Shown here: positions 1 through 13,150 of the stretch, piece after piece
Layout: each line of letters starts with the position of its first letter
Numbering within the stretch: the stretch's first letter is position 1
Assembly: GCA_032191485.1 (NCBI GenBank)
Contig: JAVDOI010000007.1
Span: 25,914,387-25,978,386, forward strand
Direction of reading: 5' to 3'
Origin: Leptoclinus maculatus
Taxonomy: Eukaryota; Chordata; Actinopteri; Perciformes; Stichaeidae
DNA: 64,000 bases
Translations under genes and position numbers: made by a program
Notes under the pieces: generated by a model
The model's input: the letters and a program-made list of their open reading frames with translations, nothing else
Databases searched by the model: none
What the model was told of the DNA's origin: nothing

Positions 1-1139
1 AGAAAGTTGTGTAAGTAACCTGTACTCAGATTACCTGTAACAAACTAGTAAAACATTGATGAATGTCACCTGTGCAGTGCTGTCAGGTGAAATCTGAAAG
101 AAAGCAAATCAGTGTGCGATTCTCAAACAGACGGACTGTAGCGGCAGCTTGTTTTACCGCCCTTCTTCGCCACTTCTTGCACGATGTAAACTGGGTTCTG
201 ACTCGTGTGGACAACCATGTCCAACTCACGTGCTCTTGCAGGCTATACTTTCCATGGTAAGCTATCCAATGACGAGGCTTGTAGTGCATTAAAAGTATAG
301 TTTAATCCATGAAAACAAAAAAAACTGACATTCTGCTGGCAATAACTAAAATAAAGTCTACAATCTGTGGTCAGAAAATTGTTGCTCTACATCCTGCTCC
401 GTCGAAGCTCAACTTGCACTAAAAGCCCACTTAAACCAAAGTCAACCAAGCATGATCCAATAGCAGCATAGACTGGAGCTTTAACCTAACACACACATCA
501 AAGCACAAATTTAAAAAAACAAATAACACAATTATGTTTTTGAAATACATTTGCATGAGCCATAGATTTCAAATGACCGACTGGCAACTGGCGCCTACAT
601 TCGTGGGAAAAATAACTCCCGTGCTGTTTATTTGATTGATGTTTGAAGGTTGCCCAACAGTGCATGTTATTGTAAGTGTATTGTGTCTTACTATACTGTA
701 GTCTACAACACCCCTACGAGTTTTTCAAGGAAATCTTGCCAAGGCATTGCTTATTTAATCTCCTGTGATGCAATCCTCTGCAAATTAAACTGCTCTGATC
801 TCTCGATGATGGATTTTTGACTTTCCTGTGCTCGTGCATTGTGTTTGGGGATTTGTGTGTGTCATATATTGTAATTGCCAGCTACTGCTGACTCACCCAC
901 TGACTCACACTAAACACCTGACTTATACAACAAAAAAAGAAGGTTTGTAGCCTCAGGTGCTGAAAGTGAAACTGTGGCTCCGTTGCTCAACAGCTGCTCT
1001 GTCAAAGTGGCAAACAATAAGAGAATGTTGAACTACAATAAGGAAAGATCAGCAGATTTTCTAAAGGCAAATTTTTTATACTAATATTTTATATATAAGG
1101 AATGGCAAATAATAAAGTTTGGTTAAGGATAAAAACTGA

Positions 1140-1285
1140 TATAAAACTAACAATGAGGCGTTCCTGAGATATCACGGGATCAGGGTGGATGGGAGGTCAC
1201 AGTAAACCTGACCTTTGACCTTCCAAATTCTAATCAGTTCATCCTTGAGTCCAAGTGAACGTTTTTGAAGAAAGTGTATGGAACT
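1140..1285 (+). repeat. dispersed teleost repeat
   Basis: The string CCTGACCTTTGACCTTCCAA followed by TCTAATCAGTTCATCCTTGA and GTCCAAGTGAACGTTTTTG matches a repeat common in fish genomes, known from memory. Only one copy is seen in this window. Confidence 0.5.
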
Positions 1286-3254
1286 ACTACGATAGACTGG
1301 CATCCCCCCTTTGCTTCTGTCTGTTAAGGCTACTGTCTATTCCTTTGACATTGCTTCTTTTTTTTTTGCCATGAGCACCAACGGTAGGACGCTAGCCAAC
1401 ACAAACAGCTCAATCTGACGGTAGCGCAAGGAGATTTTCAACTTCAAGCGCTCGGAGCGGCACAAGACAGGCGGAGCGCTGAGAAAAAGAAAGACGCTGG
1501 GTGCAGCCGCATACACTGAGGACTGAGGAAAGAGTCCTGTTAGAGTCAAAAGGTTTTCACAGAGGACATTTTGGATATCTCTTTGTATTACTCCACTAAT
1601 CAGAAAATACTGTCACTAGTCATAAATAAGGAAGAAATAAAATGTATAAATCGGAACAAAACCTTCAGAATATAGAAAGGAATGAAAGTGTAAAGTTTGG
1701 TGTATGTAAGAGCTACTGAAGTGGAGATTTCTGGATCAGAGTCTGAGAACAAACTAATTTAGAGAAAAGGTCCTTTAAAGAGATGTTTTGTAAAATTACA
1801 TATATTTTGAAGACAATACAGGTAAATAAGGGTAAACATTTTACTACTAGATATCACCAGTAACCTTCACTTATCCCGTACATTAAGACAATCACTACAA
1901 GTTATCTGATACTTTATGATTAGATATACAGATATTATCTAATGCTCACTTTTGGTGAATTTAGGCGGAATCTACAGACGCAAATGGACAAATTAGTAAA
2001 ATGAACATCTAAATGTATTTTGGATGTTTTTTTCCACTAGTCTGAAAGAAGAAATAGCCCCAAAATCTAAAAATGTGTCTGTGCGTGAAGAATGACGTGT
2101 TTGCATGGGGTGTCTGATTAGGGTGTTTCTAATTCGTGTTTGGTGAAACATCCTCATTTGTCCTGTCTGCTTTGTTTCTCAAGCATGAAAGTATGCAAGC
2201 AAGCTTCCCATGCTAACACAGAGAATCTGGACCTGCGTGTCTAAAAATACATGATGAGAAAAGTTTGAGGAATTCGTTGGGGAGGGAACATGTCAGAGGG
2301 CCGAGACTGTAAGAAATAGTGCCTTTTATATATCACTGCTCTCATTCCGGTATCAAGAGGTTGAGCTTTTGACACTGAATGTCAATATTTCTTTAGTTTC
2401 AACATTGACGTGGTGGTAAAGAAAATCATCATTATTGGTGACCAGATTGTGAAACACACACTTACATACCGGCAGCTGACGTTTAGACATAAGACATGGG
2501 CATTAAAAACCAGTGAAGTCTGAGCCTCTAGCTGCTGCATGAAGCAAAATTCGAAATCAAAAACGAATCTTTGAAATCAAGATTCACCAATACGAGTTTA
2601 AAAAAGTTCACCAACGAGGGCTAATATTATTTTGTGAATCCCCAATTTGTTCCACAGCATGTTATGGTTGTTCAAGATGTCAAACATTTTATTGATATGC
2701 TGCTACTGCCAATGCCTAAAGGTATAACGGGCGAACCAAACCGAATGGAATTAAAGGAAACTTGCTTGTTTTTGTGTCTTGTAGCCCAGAGTCATTTCAA
2801 GCCTCTGCTCGGTGGTTTGGCACTGAACCGGTGATACAGACACAGAATTCCCGATTCGTCACAAACTGGCAAGCAGTTCAGGCCATGATGCAGCAGAACA
2901 TTAGTTCAATTTAATCATTGTCACTGGGATCCTATCCCCAACTTGTTATTCTGTCGGATGATTTGATGGATTTTCTACAGTTTCTGCTTTTAATGAATCT
3001 TTCCGTAGAACATTGTGCCAATGCCTCTAGAGGATCATCATGTGCTTTTTGGCCAACATGAGACAAGGAGGAATTTATTTTTACCAGGGAGCAGAGATTC
3101 CCGCCTTTGCTACTCTGACATGAATACCTGAGGCTCTGCTCTGATTGGAGAATCAAAAACACGTAACTGATCAAATACTGCAAATCCAAGGATGATGTTG
3201 TCTTTTGGATTTTCTCATTGTTCTAATAAATATATATACATATTTTAGTTAACT

Positions 3255-3660
3255 GCAACGGTAACTGAATGTACCAGGAGGAACCCAAGGCCCACTGCAC
3301 CAGGAGGACAAGGTGCACAGTTCTGAGGATTTCATCCCGGCACCTAACAGCTATTAGGGTATCGGTGGTTAGCACATGGAGGCTTATGAGACCCTCCTAT
3401 GATAATGCCTCCCCAGACAATCACTGACCCTAATTGTGAAGAGAACTGGGCTCCAATGGCCAACCTGCCAATTCGGATGTACTTTGGCAAATGCCAATCA
3501 AGCTGCACGGTGCTGGGCTGTGAGCACATGTCCCACTAAAGGACGTCCGGCCCTCATGGAGTCGGTTTCTGACAGTTTGGTCAGAAACCGAGAGTAGCCC
3601 ACTGGAGGTCAAGGCTTTGGCACTGCTTCTCCTGTTCCTCCTTGCACAAAGGAGCAAGAG
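3255..3660 (-). mobile_element. Tc1/mariner-like transposase relic
   Basis: Minus-strand fragments read VSDQTVRNRLHE (about 3556-3595), a transposase helix-turn-helix segment, and GSVIVWGGI (about 3400-3430), the block near the second catalytic Asp in Tc1 transposases. Frameshifts and stops separate them. The sequence is fully decayed with no intact ORF. Confidence 0.7.
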
Positions 3661-5347
3661 GCCTGCTAATTGGTTGTTGCTTTTCTACGACCCTGGCTAA
3701 CTATAACTTGCTAGCTAGCTAGCTTGCTAATTCCGCCATACTTAAAGCTACATTGGTAACAGAAAATGTTACATTTTTACTAATTTACTCTGGCTCTCTA
3801 ACCTTTGTGAGGTTACTACTCGACTGCTAGTTTTAATCGTTAATGCAAAACCTCACCTCGGTGAGTTCTCGACTTGCCGTAAGTTTGTTTACTTTATATG
3901 GAAGTTAGGCTGCTACAACGATCGCAATGCCAACGTTACACATAAAAATGGCCGACGCTCTGACCACCCAGCTACGTTGATTTGAACGGGAATGTTCCTT
4001 CTTTTCTTGTTCTGTCGATGGCCTGGAAGCATTGTATAATACAGTATGCCAGACGTTAGCATCTCCGAGTCAATCTGGCAGATGATGTGCTTATCTGCGG
4101 TAGTATTCATTTCATATTTTTTGTGCCACATCTGAGAAAGAACAGGTGTCTTTCATGTCATAATACTAAAAGAGGGAGGTAGCTTTTGTTTGCATTTTTT
4201 TGTCAGCTAGCTTTCAGTATTATCACGTTACCCCTTTGAAATCAGTCAAAGGGGACACTGAATAGGGAAGCGGCGTGTTATTCAAGTCTAGATAATATGG
4301 CAACACCCATCCAACTCCTTTTGTTGACGCATTTGCAAATAAATTGTCTCGGGGGAGACGTTTGGTTTTGGCAGAACAATTTCATAGTTTAAAAGTTTGG
4401 AAAGCGTACAAATAGGCGTTATTGCATTTGGGGTTATTCAACATTGTTCAAGACCTTTTAAGGACAAAGTACAGGCCATGACTTTCGCCTAACTTGTACC
4501 TTAACATGCCTAAATATGCTTGTACGCATATTAAGTGTGAGGGTATGTCTGTGTATATCCATATACAGAGATTAAAGCCAGTGCAAAGCATATTGTGCAA
4601 CGCTATGGAAGCTTCTGTGTGGTTCATTAATCTCTCTCTGATTAAAATAACAGCTTACCAGATGGTCTGATGAAACCTACGGCAGGCCCTCGTGTGGGGG
4701 CGAGGCGATGACCAATGTTCCCTTCGGAGCGGAAACACGGCTGCATAGAAACGGGATCCTCTCCAGGAATAAAAGGCTGAAGTTAAGTGATTCATCCTCG
4801 AGCAGAGCCGAACGGGCCTGAAAGCGGCATTCAGGAGCCACTGAGTCACACCGTGGAGGGGGTGACCTTAGATCAGATGACGGGGGCTGGAATAGTCGCG
4901 CACTCTCACTCTGCACCGAGGTGACACCGAACAAGAGCTCTCAAGGCCCCCTTGTCTGGCCGATTCATCCACACTCCTCCCCCCCACCTCCTCCCCTCTG
5001 TCGCCTCCTCCCACACAGGTGATCCATCTTCCTCTGTCACTGTCTGTCCGTCTCTCTACAGTATTTTGTTCAGTCTCCCACTCTCTCTGCCCAACCATTT
5101 CATTCACTTTTGTTAGATTTCGTAGTGCTGTTTCTGATACATTTTTGCATTTAGTGAAACCAATGATGTTTATACAGTATTTATATTTTTACTTTTAAAG
5201 GTATTCATTTGTGAGGGACTATAGGCTAATTAGAGCTGGGGTGATGTGGCCAAAATCTTCTATCACGATATAAGTCATTTTATAGCTATATAATGATATA
5301 TATCACAATATGTGTTTTCTGGTAATTAAATAAATTAAGTCTATGTA

Positions 5348-5766
5348 TGAAATAACCACATGGTTTTGTGAATTAAATATTGTATTTTCTCATTTAACTA
5401 AGAACTTTTGTGGAAAATAATCAGATTCTTCTGATAAATTTGAGTTAGCACGTTATTGTTACAATCAATTTAGTCGATGTAATTGTGTACCTTGATATCC
5501 CGATGTATGATTTCATCACATTATGATTCCATTGAAAGACGAGAAATTATCTTATTGCATTATCGATTAGTCTAGTTTTGGACTTTATGTCTCAAATTAA
5601 TATCAAAATATTAAAAAGAAGGTTCTCCAATATCGATGTATATCACAAATTGCTTATTTTGCGTAACAAACTTGTTTCAACCCAAACCACATTATTTTCC
5701 TAACCCTAACCAAGTAAATCACATTGAATAAAAGGCTGGGCAATAATTCAATATGATAATTAATAG

Positions 5767-5805
<39 letters not shown>

Positions 5806-5985
5806 AATCATATTTGGAGATATCGTGATACACAATGACGTTCGAACTAAATTGATAATAACAAGCATATATTAAAACAAATTTTCTCAGAAAAAGTCAT
5901 TATTTTGCATTTAAGTTCTTAATCAAATGAGAAAATTCTCAGCACTTTGTCACACAAGAGTACATAAAATCATGTGGGTATTTCA
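5348..5985. repeat. AT-rich inverted repeat (two opposed copies)
   Basis: The segment 5348-5508 and the reverse complement of 5817-5985 share blocks such as GAAATAACCACATG / GAAATACCCACATG, TTTTCTCATTT..TAAGAACTT and ATCAATTTAG. The arms are about 165 bp with moderate identity. The spacer carries an (AT)n tract at 5770-5800. Confidence 0.65.
5770..5800. repeat. (AT)n microsatellite
   Basis: About 15 AT units within the spacer of the AT-rich inverted repeat. Confidence 0.95.
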
Positions 5986-6212
5986 TATAATCTTGAATAA
6001 TTGAATTACCCAATACATGCATATAACAGGTGGAAACCTGCTGTCCCTGACTGCTTGAGTCTTTATCTGCTGATTAAGACTATGAGGTGCAGAAAAAAAA
6101 GGTCTGAAAAGCCAGTTCGTGGACCTGGAACAGGGATTATTTTGTCAAATATACATATTGCTCATTTTATCTGCAGTCGCTGGTGAGATTAAAAGTATTA
6201 CATACACACAAT

Positions 6213-6456
6213 TGTTAGGGTCAAAAATCTAATCTTGTGTGTGTGTGTCACCTTTTGTGACGAAGACCTCATTGTAAACCAATCCTGTGCCAGCCCATTG
6301 CATGTTGTTTACTCAGTATAAATATCAGAAGCTCAGTGTCAGAACTCCGAGCGACCTTGATGCATATCCTGTATGTGAATCTCTGTCTCCTTCTTGCAAG
6401 AATAAATGTCCTGTGATTAATGATTTTCCATCGGTCTAAAGTGAATTTTTCCAACA
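6213..6456 (+). mobile_element. solo LTR with 5-bp target duplication
   Basis: The 244-bp segment starts TGTTAGGG and ends CCAACA (TG...CA ends). It contains TATAAATA (about 6318) and AATAAA (about 6401). It is flanked on both sides by ACAAT (6208-6212 and 6457-6461). A related copy lies inverted at 12162-12415. No internal retroelement genes adjoin it, so it is a solo LTR. Confidence 0.75.
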
Positions 6457-7139
6457 ACAATGATGTACGAGCTCTCAACAAATAGGATGTGATACGCAAT
6501 TCAAAGCTATGTTTGTTTCCTAATTTTCCATTTATAACAAAACTACGATGTATCTGCGATATCATTTACAGCATCTAGTCTGTCTGAAAAAGCTTCTCAA
6601 ACATATACTAAATAATACAGGAAATAATGCTGCTGTAGTTTAAACCCCAAGTGAACTTTAATTCCAGCAGCAGCATCATATATATATGTTCTTTGTAACA
6701 GTTGCGTATTTGACGATACAGAGCTCGAGTCCCACGTTCATTAGTTGCAAATTGAATGCAACGGTTCACATTTCACCAAAAACATGAGCACGTTCAATGC
6801 GTTCAAATCAAATATGGCATTAGTGCGCAAGACTCTAAATGATTAAGACAACAAAAGTAGACACTCTTACTCAATTCAGTGAAGCAAAGGGGGTTTACCC
6901 TCACAGCCTTACTTGGCCTGGCATAACCTGAGGCGAAAGTTACTGCGTCAGTTTGGTTTCTCTTGCTGTGCTGCTGTTGCAAAATGTTTTGGCAGGTCAC
7001 AGACACATTTCACAAACATTAAAACAAGTTGTAAATGCATCTTACCTCACTAATGGGCATGTTTGTTGTTTTCCAGCTTGTGGTTTCCTCCACTCGCTCT
7101 CGTTCAGGGCGCTTAATGATGATGCCTTCACTCAATAAC

Positions 7140-7340
7140 GTGATGGGGAATGAAGACAAATGAATTGTGCCTCAGTCCTGATAATTGGATTGAGGCTGAG
7201 TCCCTACCGCAGAGGCCAGGGTTCGAATCCAACCCCTGGCGTTCAAGCGTTCAAACTCCAACGTTCAGCCCTTTGCTGAACGTCTTCCCATCTCTCTCAT
7301 CCTCTTTCAGTCTATCCACCTTCAATAGGCCAACAACACT
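7140..7340 (+). repeat. tRNA-like SINE/dispersed repeat fragment
   Basis: GGTTCGAATCC at 7219-7229 is a B-box-like RNA polymerase III motif inside an imperfect stem (CCAGGGTT...AACCCCTGG). It is followed by a CT-rich stretch ending TTCAATAGGCC, as in common teleost repeats that end in a CAATAAAGGC-type tail. No complete tRNA fold is present. Confidence 0.45.
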
Positions 7341-8254
7341 ATGGTTGCATGGTAAATCCTGCAAATGTCACTTTTGGCCACAGTGGCTTCTGTTCAGCAA
7401 AGGTTACACAAATTCAAATCAAAATAAAAAACTTAAGATGCCTGCTTCATAATCAATTGGCAATGGGTTGTTGATGAAGCATTGGTTGTAAACTCAGACT
7501 CAGGTAGCCCCACATTTCTGTCAATCAAAAGTAATTTACAGCTTGCCAACGAGGACCACTCATTTTCGAAAAAGGATTTCACCGATAACAATATATTGTA
7601 CTATTGGACTATTTAATTGCATGACAATATCTGTATGTCTGTATGTAATGAATCTGCGGCTGTTCTCACTCACTGTTCGTAAAAAAAGCAATGCAATGTA
7701 ATTAGTATATAAGCCATGTGAATGTGAGCCAGGACATGCAGGGCAGCCGCTAAGGAAGTCAGGTGATGAAGTATGAACAAACACTGGCCGACTGGGTTGG
7801 GAGACGTTGAATGAATTAAATTAATTAAACGGGTGTGGCCAAGAAATATTTTGCCGTCTTGTTTATTTTTGGCAACAAAGAGACTCAATCTCACAACACC
7901 AAAGGTCGGTGCGAGCAGTCAGGCAAAAGTTCAAAGCACAGCGAGGAGGAAAAATCTGTGAGGAATTCAGACCACACCAGCTGTGATTGGATTCATTTAT
8001 TAATAGTCTGTTGTGGATGATAAAGAGTGATTGCCCTTTTTTTTTGTCCGCAACCTGCGTGTAGTCAGTTGGCTGAAAATCGTCTGTGGCGACCGTGTTA
8101 CACAAGAGCTTTGTTTACGTGAATCTTAACCTTGTAAGAACCAACAGCTGGGTGTGCAAGTCTTCTCTGTGTCTCTCACTGTCTGTCCCTCTTGCTACCC
8201 CCCCCCCCCCCTAAACTTCTCTATCTCTACCTGTCTCCTTCTCCTCCTCCTCCT

Positions 8255-8545
8255 CCCCAGCTCCAGTGCTTCTGAGGGGGGCCTTCTCGATTTCCCTCCT
8301 GCCCAGAAAAATCAATATTGGGAGGCGGCCCGAAAGACCTTTCACAGGAGTATTACAGCACAGCCCGGCGCTCCGATAAGCCTCCTGTTACGTCCTCCCG
8401 GGACGGGGCTGGCAATGGCCGCGCTCCCCACCTGGGGGGGAAGGCATTCTCCTCCGGCCGCAGGGAAGAGCGCCATAAAGGGCAAGACGTGGATCACGAG
8501 TCTATTGGTGTGGGCTATTAGTAACCTTAGATCCCCTGACCTGTG
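8255..8545. promoter_or_regulatory. GC-rich unique island downstream of kitlg
   Basis: About 290 bases of clearly higher G+C than the flanking AT-rich DNA, with no repeat signature. ORFs are open through it on both strands (for example 8154-8546 plus), but no splice or domain evidence supports coding. It could be a conserved non-coding element or an unrecognised exon. Confidence 0.25.
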
Positions 8546-8806
8546 ACTAGGGTCCTGTGCTGATTCCCACACACACACTCACGGGCCGAGTGGGAGGGGA
8601 CACGCACAAAAAAAAAAAAAGTTTATGACGATAGAGAGCTTTGTCATGCACTCAAGAGAGTGGATAATACGTTTTTTTTTGTGTGTGTGTGTGTTTGTTG
8701 TTGTTAATGTATGTAGCAGAGCAGGGAGCAGAGCATTCACAACCTTGCTGTCATGGCGCCCTTTCACTGCTTTTACCTGTAATGACTCTGTTGTTGCCTG
8801 CCCTCC

Positions 8807-8807
8807 C

Positions 8808-8846
<39 letters not shown>
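8807..8846. repeat. (CA)n microsatellite
   Basis: About 20 CA units with one AAA interruption. A T8-(GT)n tract lies at about 8672-8695. Confidence 0.95.
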
Positions 8847-9317
8847 TTAGTCACACATGCAGACTGACGTTAACGGGTGGCTGATAATTCCAAAGTATTA
8901 CAATTGATGACGGCAGTTATACAAGTCCGACCGATCGATCGCTCACATTGCCCTCTGGCTTTTTAAGAAGCGTTCACCCAAAAGAATTCGCTTTTTAAAT
9001 TTAAAGTGTTCGAAGCTTGTAGTAAATAACCCTGTTTCAGTCAAATATGTTGCAAAAATCCAGTGAAACTGGACTGGAGGAAGATTGTCAGTGGAACTTG
9101 AGCAACAGTAGTCGGCATGTCAGATACTGTGCCCAAAGTTTACGTCATCTGAATTTTGGCTTATCCATCTCCTTTCTCAGGAAGAGGACTGATTTGTGAA
9201 CTATAACGGTGTTTCCAATCAATTGTCAAGCCAATTTTAAGTGACCTTTTGCAAAAAAAAAGAAGAAATGTAAACTGGGCACGTTTTGGGACTTCCATAG
9301 AATCGACTGGTTTGGAG

Positions 9318-9548
9318 CCATAGACTGTACATCAGAAGTGGATGTAGTCGTTGTGACGTCACTCATTGGTTTGTGGACTGCAGCTTTGAAGTCTCGAGTT
9401 TGGTATTTTGAACGTCGCCAACTTGGTTTTAGGCCATCGCCATATTGTTTTTTGCAGGCAGTGAACGGAAGTATTTGGACTGCGGAGGAGTGATGTAGAG
9501 ACGCCGTATTGTAGCGGTAGCGACATGTCAATCACAGTAAGCCGCGGC
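9318..9548 (+). repeat. dispersed repeat family A, copy 1
   Basis: Begins CATAGACTGTACATCAGAAG and contains GACGTCACTCATTGGTTTG, CGCCAACTTGGTTTTAG and GACATGTCAATCACAG. Related copies in this window lie at 29935-30185 and 48265-48500. The CATAGACTGTA start is typical of an abundant teleost non-autonomous element. Confidence 0.75.
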
Positions 9549-10475
9549 GTAATTGATCAAATTTTATTGTTATGGCTTACAATACCATTAAGTAATCCAA
9601 AATGTGTTCCTGAAGGAGCAAATGTTTAAGCTGTAAACTTGAAAGGTAAGTTCACATGTCTGAGCCTGCCAGGCATTGGTGAGAGTGACAACGTTGGTAC
9701 AAAATAATTAACCTTAAGTGGGTATAAGCAACATTTAAAGATAAAAACAAATAGTTTTAATTGTTATTGTCAAGAGCTTAACTCTTTGTAACCTGGTAAC
9801 CTGCACCCGCAAACTCTCAAACTCTCTTTGTGTCGGTGTGGTTTGATGAGATTTGACTGGATGTGACCAAACAAGTCACCAACCGTCATCTGATTTTGAT
9901 TCAACTACTGATTATTACATGGAAGTAAGTGGGATCATCCTTTTCCCAGCTGAGCCTCGCCCACTTCCTACCAGTACGGAAATCTTGAAGAAAAACACAA
10001 AATACAGAAATGTCTCTTACTAATACTAATAACTACATTTTTTCTCTTCCTCTGTAAGCTTCGCATCAAACCGATCTATCTACCGGACACACATAAATCA
10101 TTTTGATGAAAGTCAGTGTCACAGATATTGACAGTTATCTGGCCACATTTATCCCAAATGTTTGATTACACATTTCTGTATTATACATTAACATTCCGGG
10201 ACCACATGAACACTTGAGTCCGAGCAGTGTGACAATGTCTCATTGTGTTTACGATCCATTTGTCCATAACGTTGTTAGCTACCACTCCACAGTTGCACTG
10301 CTTGTTGTTATTTATGGATACGACCCACAGTTAAATCCTTTTCCAGTGACTCCATTTGAACTGCTGTCAGAGAGAGTCGTTTGCTCTTAATTAATTTCAC
10401 AACTCTTATCTAAACCAGAACCGGTGGAGAAACACGAGGCACATTTGTCTTCGACTGAGACAAACCACAAACAGT

Positions 10476-10501
10476 CCCCCCCCCCCCCCCCCCCCCCCCC
10501 C
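10476..10501. repeat. C26 homopolymer
   Basis: 26 consecutive C followed by a run of A. The longest G/C homopolymer in the window. Confidence 0.95.
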
Positions 10502-12161
10502 AAAAAAAAAGAAACAAACCCCCTTTTTGAACTCGCATCCAAGTCGCATTCATGAGTACATGAGGGACAGATCTATCAAGAGCACTCACACAAAGAGACA
10601 ACACACTGTGGTCCAAGGTCAGCTGGCTTGCAGTCACGAAAAACAAAAAAAGAGGTTTGGTTGCTTAACGATGTTCCTTCATCAATTTGTGCAGCTGGGA
10701 GCCGTCTGAGGGGAAGGATGAAAGAGCGGAAGCTCCTGGCTGTGAGGTGGAAACCAAAATCCCCAGATTGCTGCGGTCTGGTCTGCTTTTCTAGAAGCCC
10801 ACGGACTCATGAAGCACCGTGTTTTCGTTTTCATCGAATGCCGAGCGTGCACGGATTCTTGTTCATACACCTGTTGCCATGGATACTAGCTCTCTTATTT
10901 CGTCAAACATTTTCTGTCTCAAATTCTGGTGATATAATCCGCAGTATTTTAAATATTATCACTCAAGGCTGAAGTTGTTCTCATTCTTCCTTCCCTTTTT
11001 TTTTGCCGCGCTTCCTTGTTCTGTTTCGTCGCAATCCTGACCTCCTGACCTCCTGACCCTTGAATCTTTAATCAGCCTCCTCATATAGCACCAAGGGGAA
11101 AAAACAAAGTCATGGAGCGGCGGCCGCTGCCAGGACGTAATCATTAAAGAGCAATCGAATCACTCATGGTCATGGGAGTGCCCTTTGAACCAATCATTTG
11201 TTCTGTGAGATTCTCTAAACTGGAACGGCATGATGTAGGAGACCTGTGTGACCCTGGGAAACATTTGAGCCACATGCCCACATACACGCCACCGGCTCAG
11301 GTCAGGCAACTTGTTTATGTCACGTCGCACACAGCAACTAAAGGGTTGCTTCACTGCGCTATTCACAACACCACAATTGCTCATTCATCTATACATGTCT
11401 GTGAACAATGGACCTTTGTCGGCCTTCCTGTTGTTTCCTGATAGCAAAGACGAAATCGTAACATTAGTCAGTGTGATGTATGTCCTTGGCATCCACAGAA
11501 CAGTTGATAAACCAAATCTATGGAAATCCAAAAAGCACCGGCCAAGTAAAACAAACATATGATTCTGAATATATTCTGCATTTTCTCCAAACAAAAACTT
11601 GCAGCACTGTATGTAAAAATACGAAAAATGCTCTAAGGACACGGAAATGAAGCAGCGATACCCGATGAACATTTATGACCAAAACACCTCCGTGTCTCTG
11701 ATAAAACGTGTGCTTACTGTGTGGAGAGTCCACCACTTTTTGAGTACATTTGATATGCTATTCTATGACTATAGATGAGTTTTTGCACCATCTTAGTGAT
11801 AATTCGATCTTCTGTTCTCTCATTCACTTGCCCCATAACAACCCTCTTGAAAATCCATTGATTGTACTGTATTAGCAGACATAAGCAGAGGAATGCATTG
11901 GTGCAAACTAGAGCAGAAACAATCCTCCTTTATCTTGAAAATTCATGATGGAAAAAGCACAACTGAACAGGATTTGTGATGTTCAAACGAAAGGCTTAAT
12001 TCCATAAAATTCATAGGTTCAAGTATTGAGCCTTGTGGTACACCACTTGATCAATAATGTACAAGACAAACAGACATTTTTCCATGCTTGAAATACCAAC
12101 CCGTTTAAATGTTTCCACAATGCTGCACTTAAGGAAAGAAGCACTTATGAGCATTACATGT

Positions 12162-12415
12162 TGTTGGAAAAATTCACTCGAGACCGGTTGAAAATCATTA
12201 ATCACAGGACATTTAAATTTATTCCTTGCAAAGAAGGAGACAGAGTTGATCCACATACAGGATATGTACATCAAGGCCGCTCGGAGTTCTAACTCTGAGC
12301 TTCTGATATTTATACTGAGTAAACAACATGCAATGATTGGCACAGGATTGGTTTACGTCACAAAGGATCACACATGAATTGCGTTCATTCAGCTACGTAT
12401 CTGGACACTGTAACA
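12162..12415 (-). mobile_element. second LTR copy, inverted
   Basis: Its reverse complement matches the LTR at 6213-6456, including AAACCAATCCTGTGCCA, the TTTACTCAGTATAAATATCA promoter block and CCTGTGATTAATGATTTTC. Ends are TGTTAC and CCAACA. The five-base flanks (CATGT and ATTGG) do not match, so no target duplication is visible. Confidence 0.7.
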
Positions 12416-12909
12416 ATTGGTTCTCGTATAAAGGTCACTTTTATCGAAATCAGGAAGTCATGGTAGTATTGACGCCTCCATAGGTTTATTATGGCTTATT
12501 TAGGGTAAACAGTGTTGAAGTGTTCTTTCTGCAGCCAGCTCATATCTAATAGACGAAACAAGTGTGGTGCTTAGTGTCAGACTGTTCACACATTCACATG
12601 AGGACACCAGACTTTGTGAGCACACATATTATAATTAGTCATTTAGATTTTTTGACCCCAACACATGTTCACCAACTCTCCGTGGGCAGCTTCAGTGCTG
12701 CGCTAGAGAAAAAAACATATATATATGTATATAACACTACTAAGGGTTTCCTTTGTATGGACTTAAACAGTTGATACTGTTGACAATCACGAGAAAAGTG
12801 AGATCTGTTAGTTTGGAACACTTTGGTTGTTATGTTGTTCAGACTGAACATGATGAAAGAAGGTCCATCATTACGCCCATTGGCTCTTTACGGACTTGTA
12901 CAGAAACTT

Positions 12910-13150
12910 GCATTGCAATTGCATTTATATAGTGCCTCTTTTGTGTTTTTCATGTACCCAGTTCAGACACGCATTCACACATTGATGGCAGAGGCTGCCA
13001 TACAAGGTGCCAACCTGCTGTTCAGGATTTGATCTTATCATTCACACACTCTCAGCCACACTCATGCACAGTTTTCGGTTAAGTGTCTTGCCTAAGGACA
13101 CTTCAACATGCGGACTGGAGGAGCCAGGGATCGAACTGCTGATCTTACGC
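12910..13150 (+). repeat. dispersed repeat family C, copy 1
   Basis: Shares GCATTTATATAGTGCCTCTT, CATTCACACATTGATGGCAG, CATACAAGGTGCCAACCTGC, TAAGTGTCTTGCCTAAGGAC and GGGATCGAACTGCTGATCTT with the copy at 24735-25015. A common teleost short interspersed repeat. Confidence 0.75.

Noticed and set aside
7195..7245. tRNA gene
   Set aside because: A B-box-like motif is present, but there is no proper A box, anticodon arm or acceptor stem. Treated as a SINE-like repeat.
8154..8546. 130-codon plus-strand ORF as a gene
   Set aside because: No recognisable domain, low-complexity start from a C-run, and no splice or promoter evidence. Kept only as a GC-rich island.
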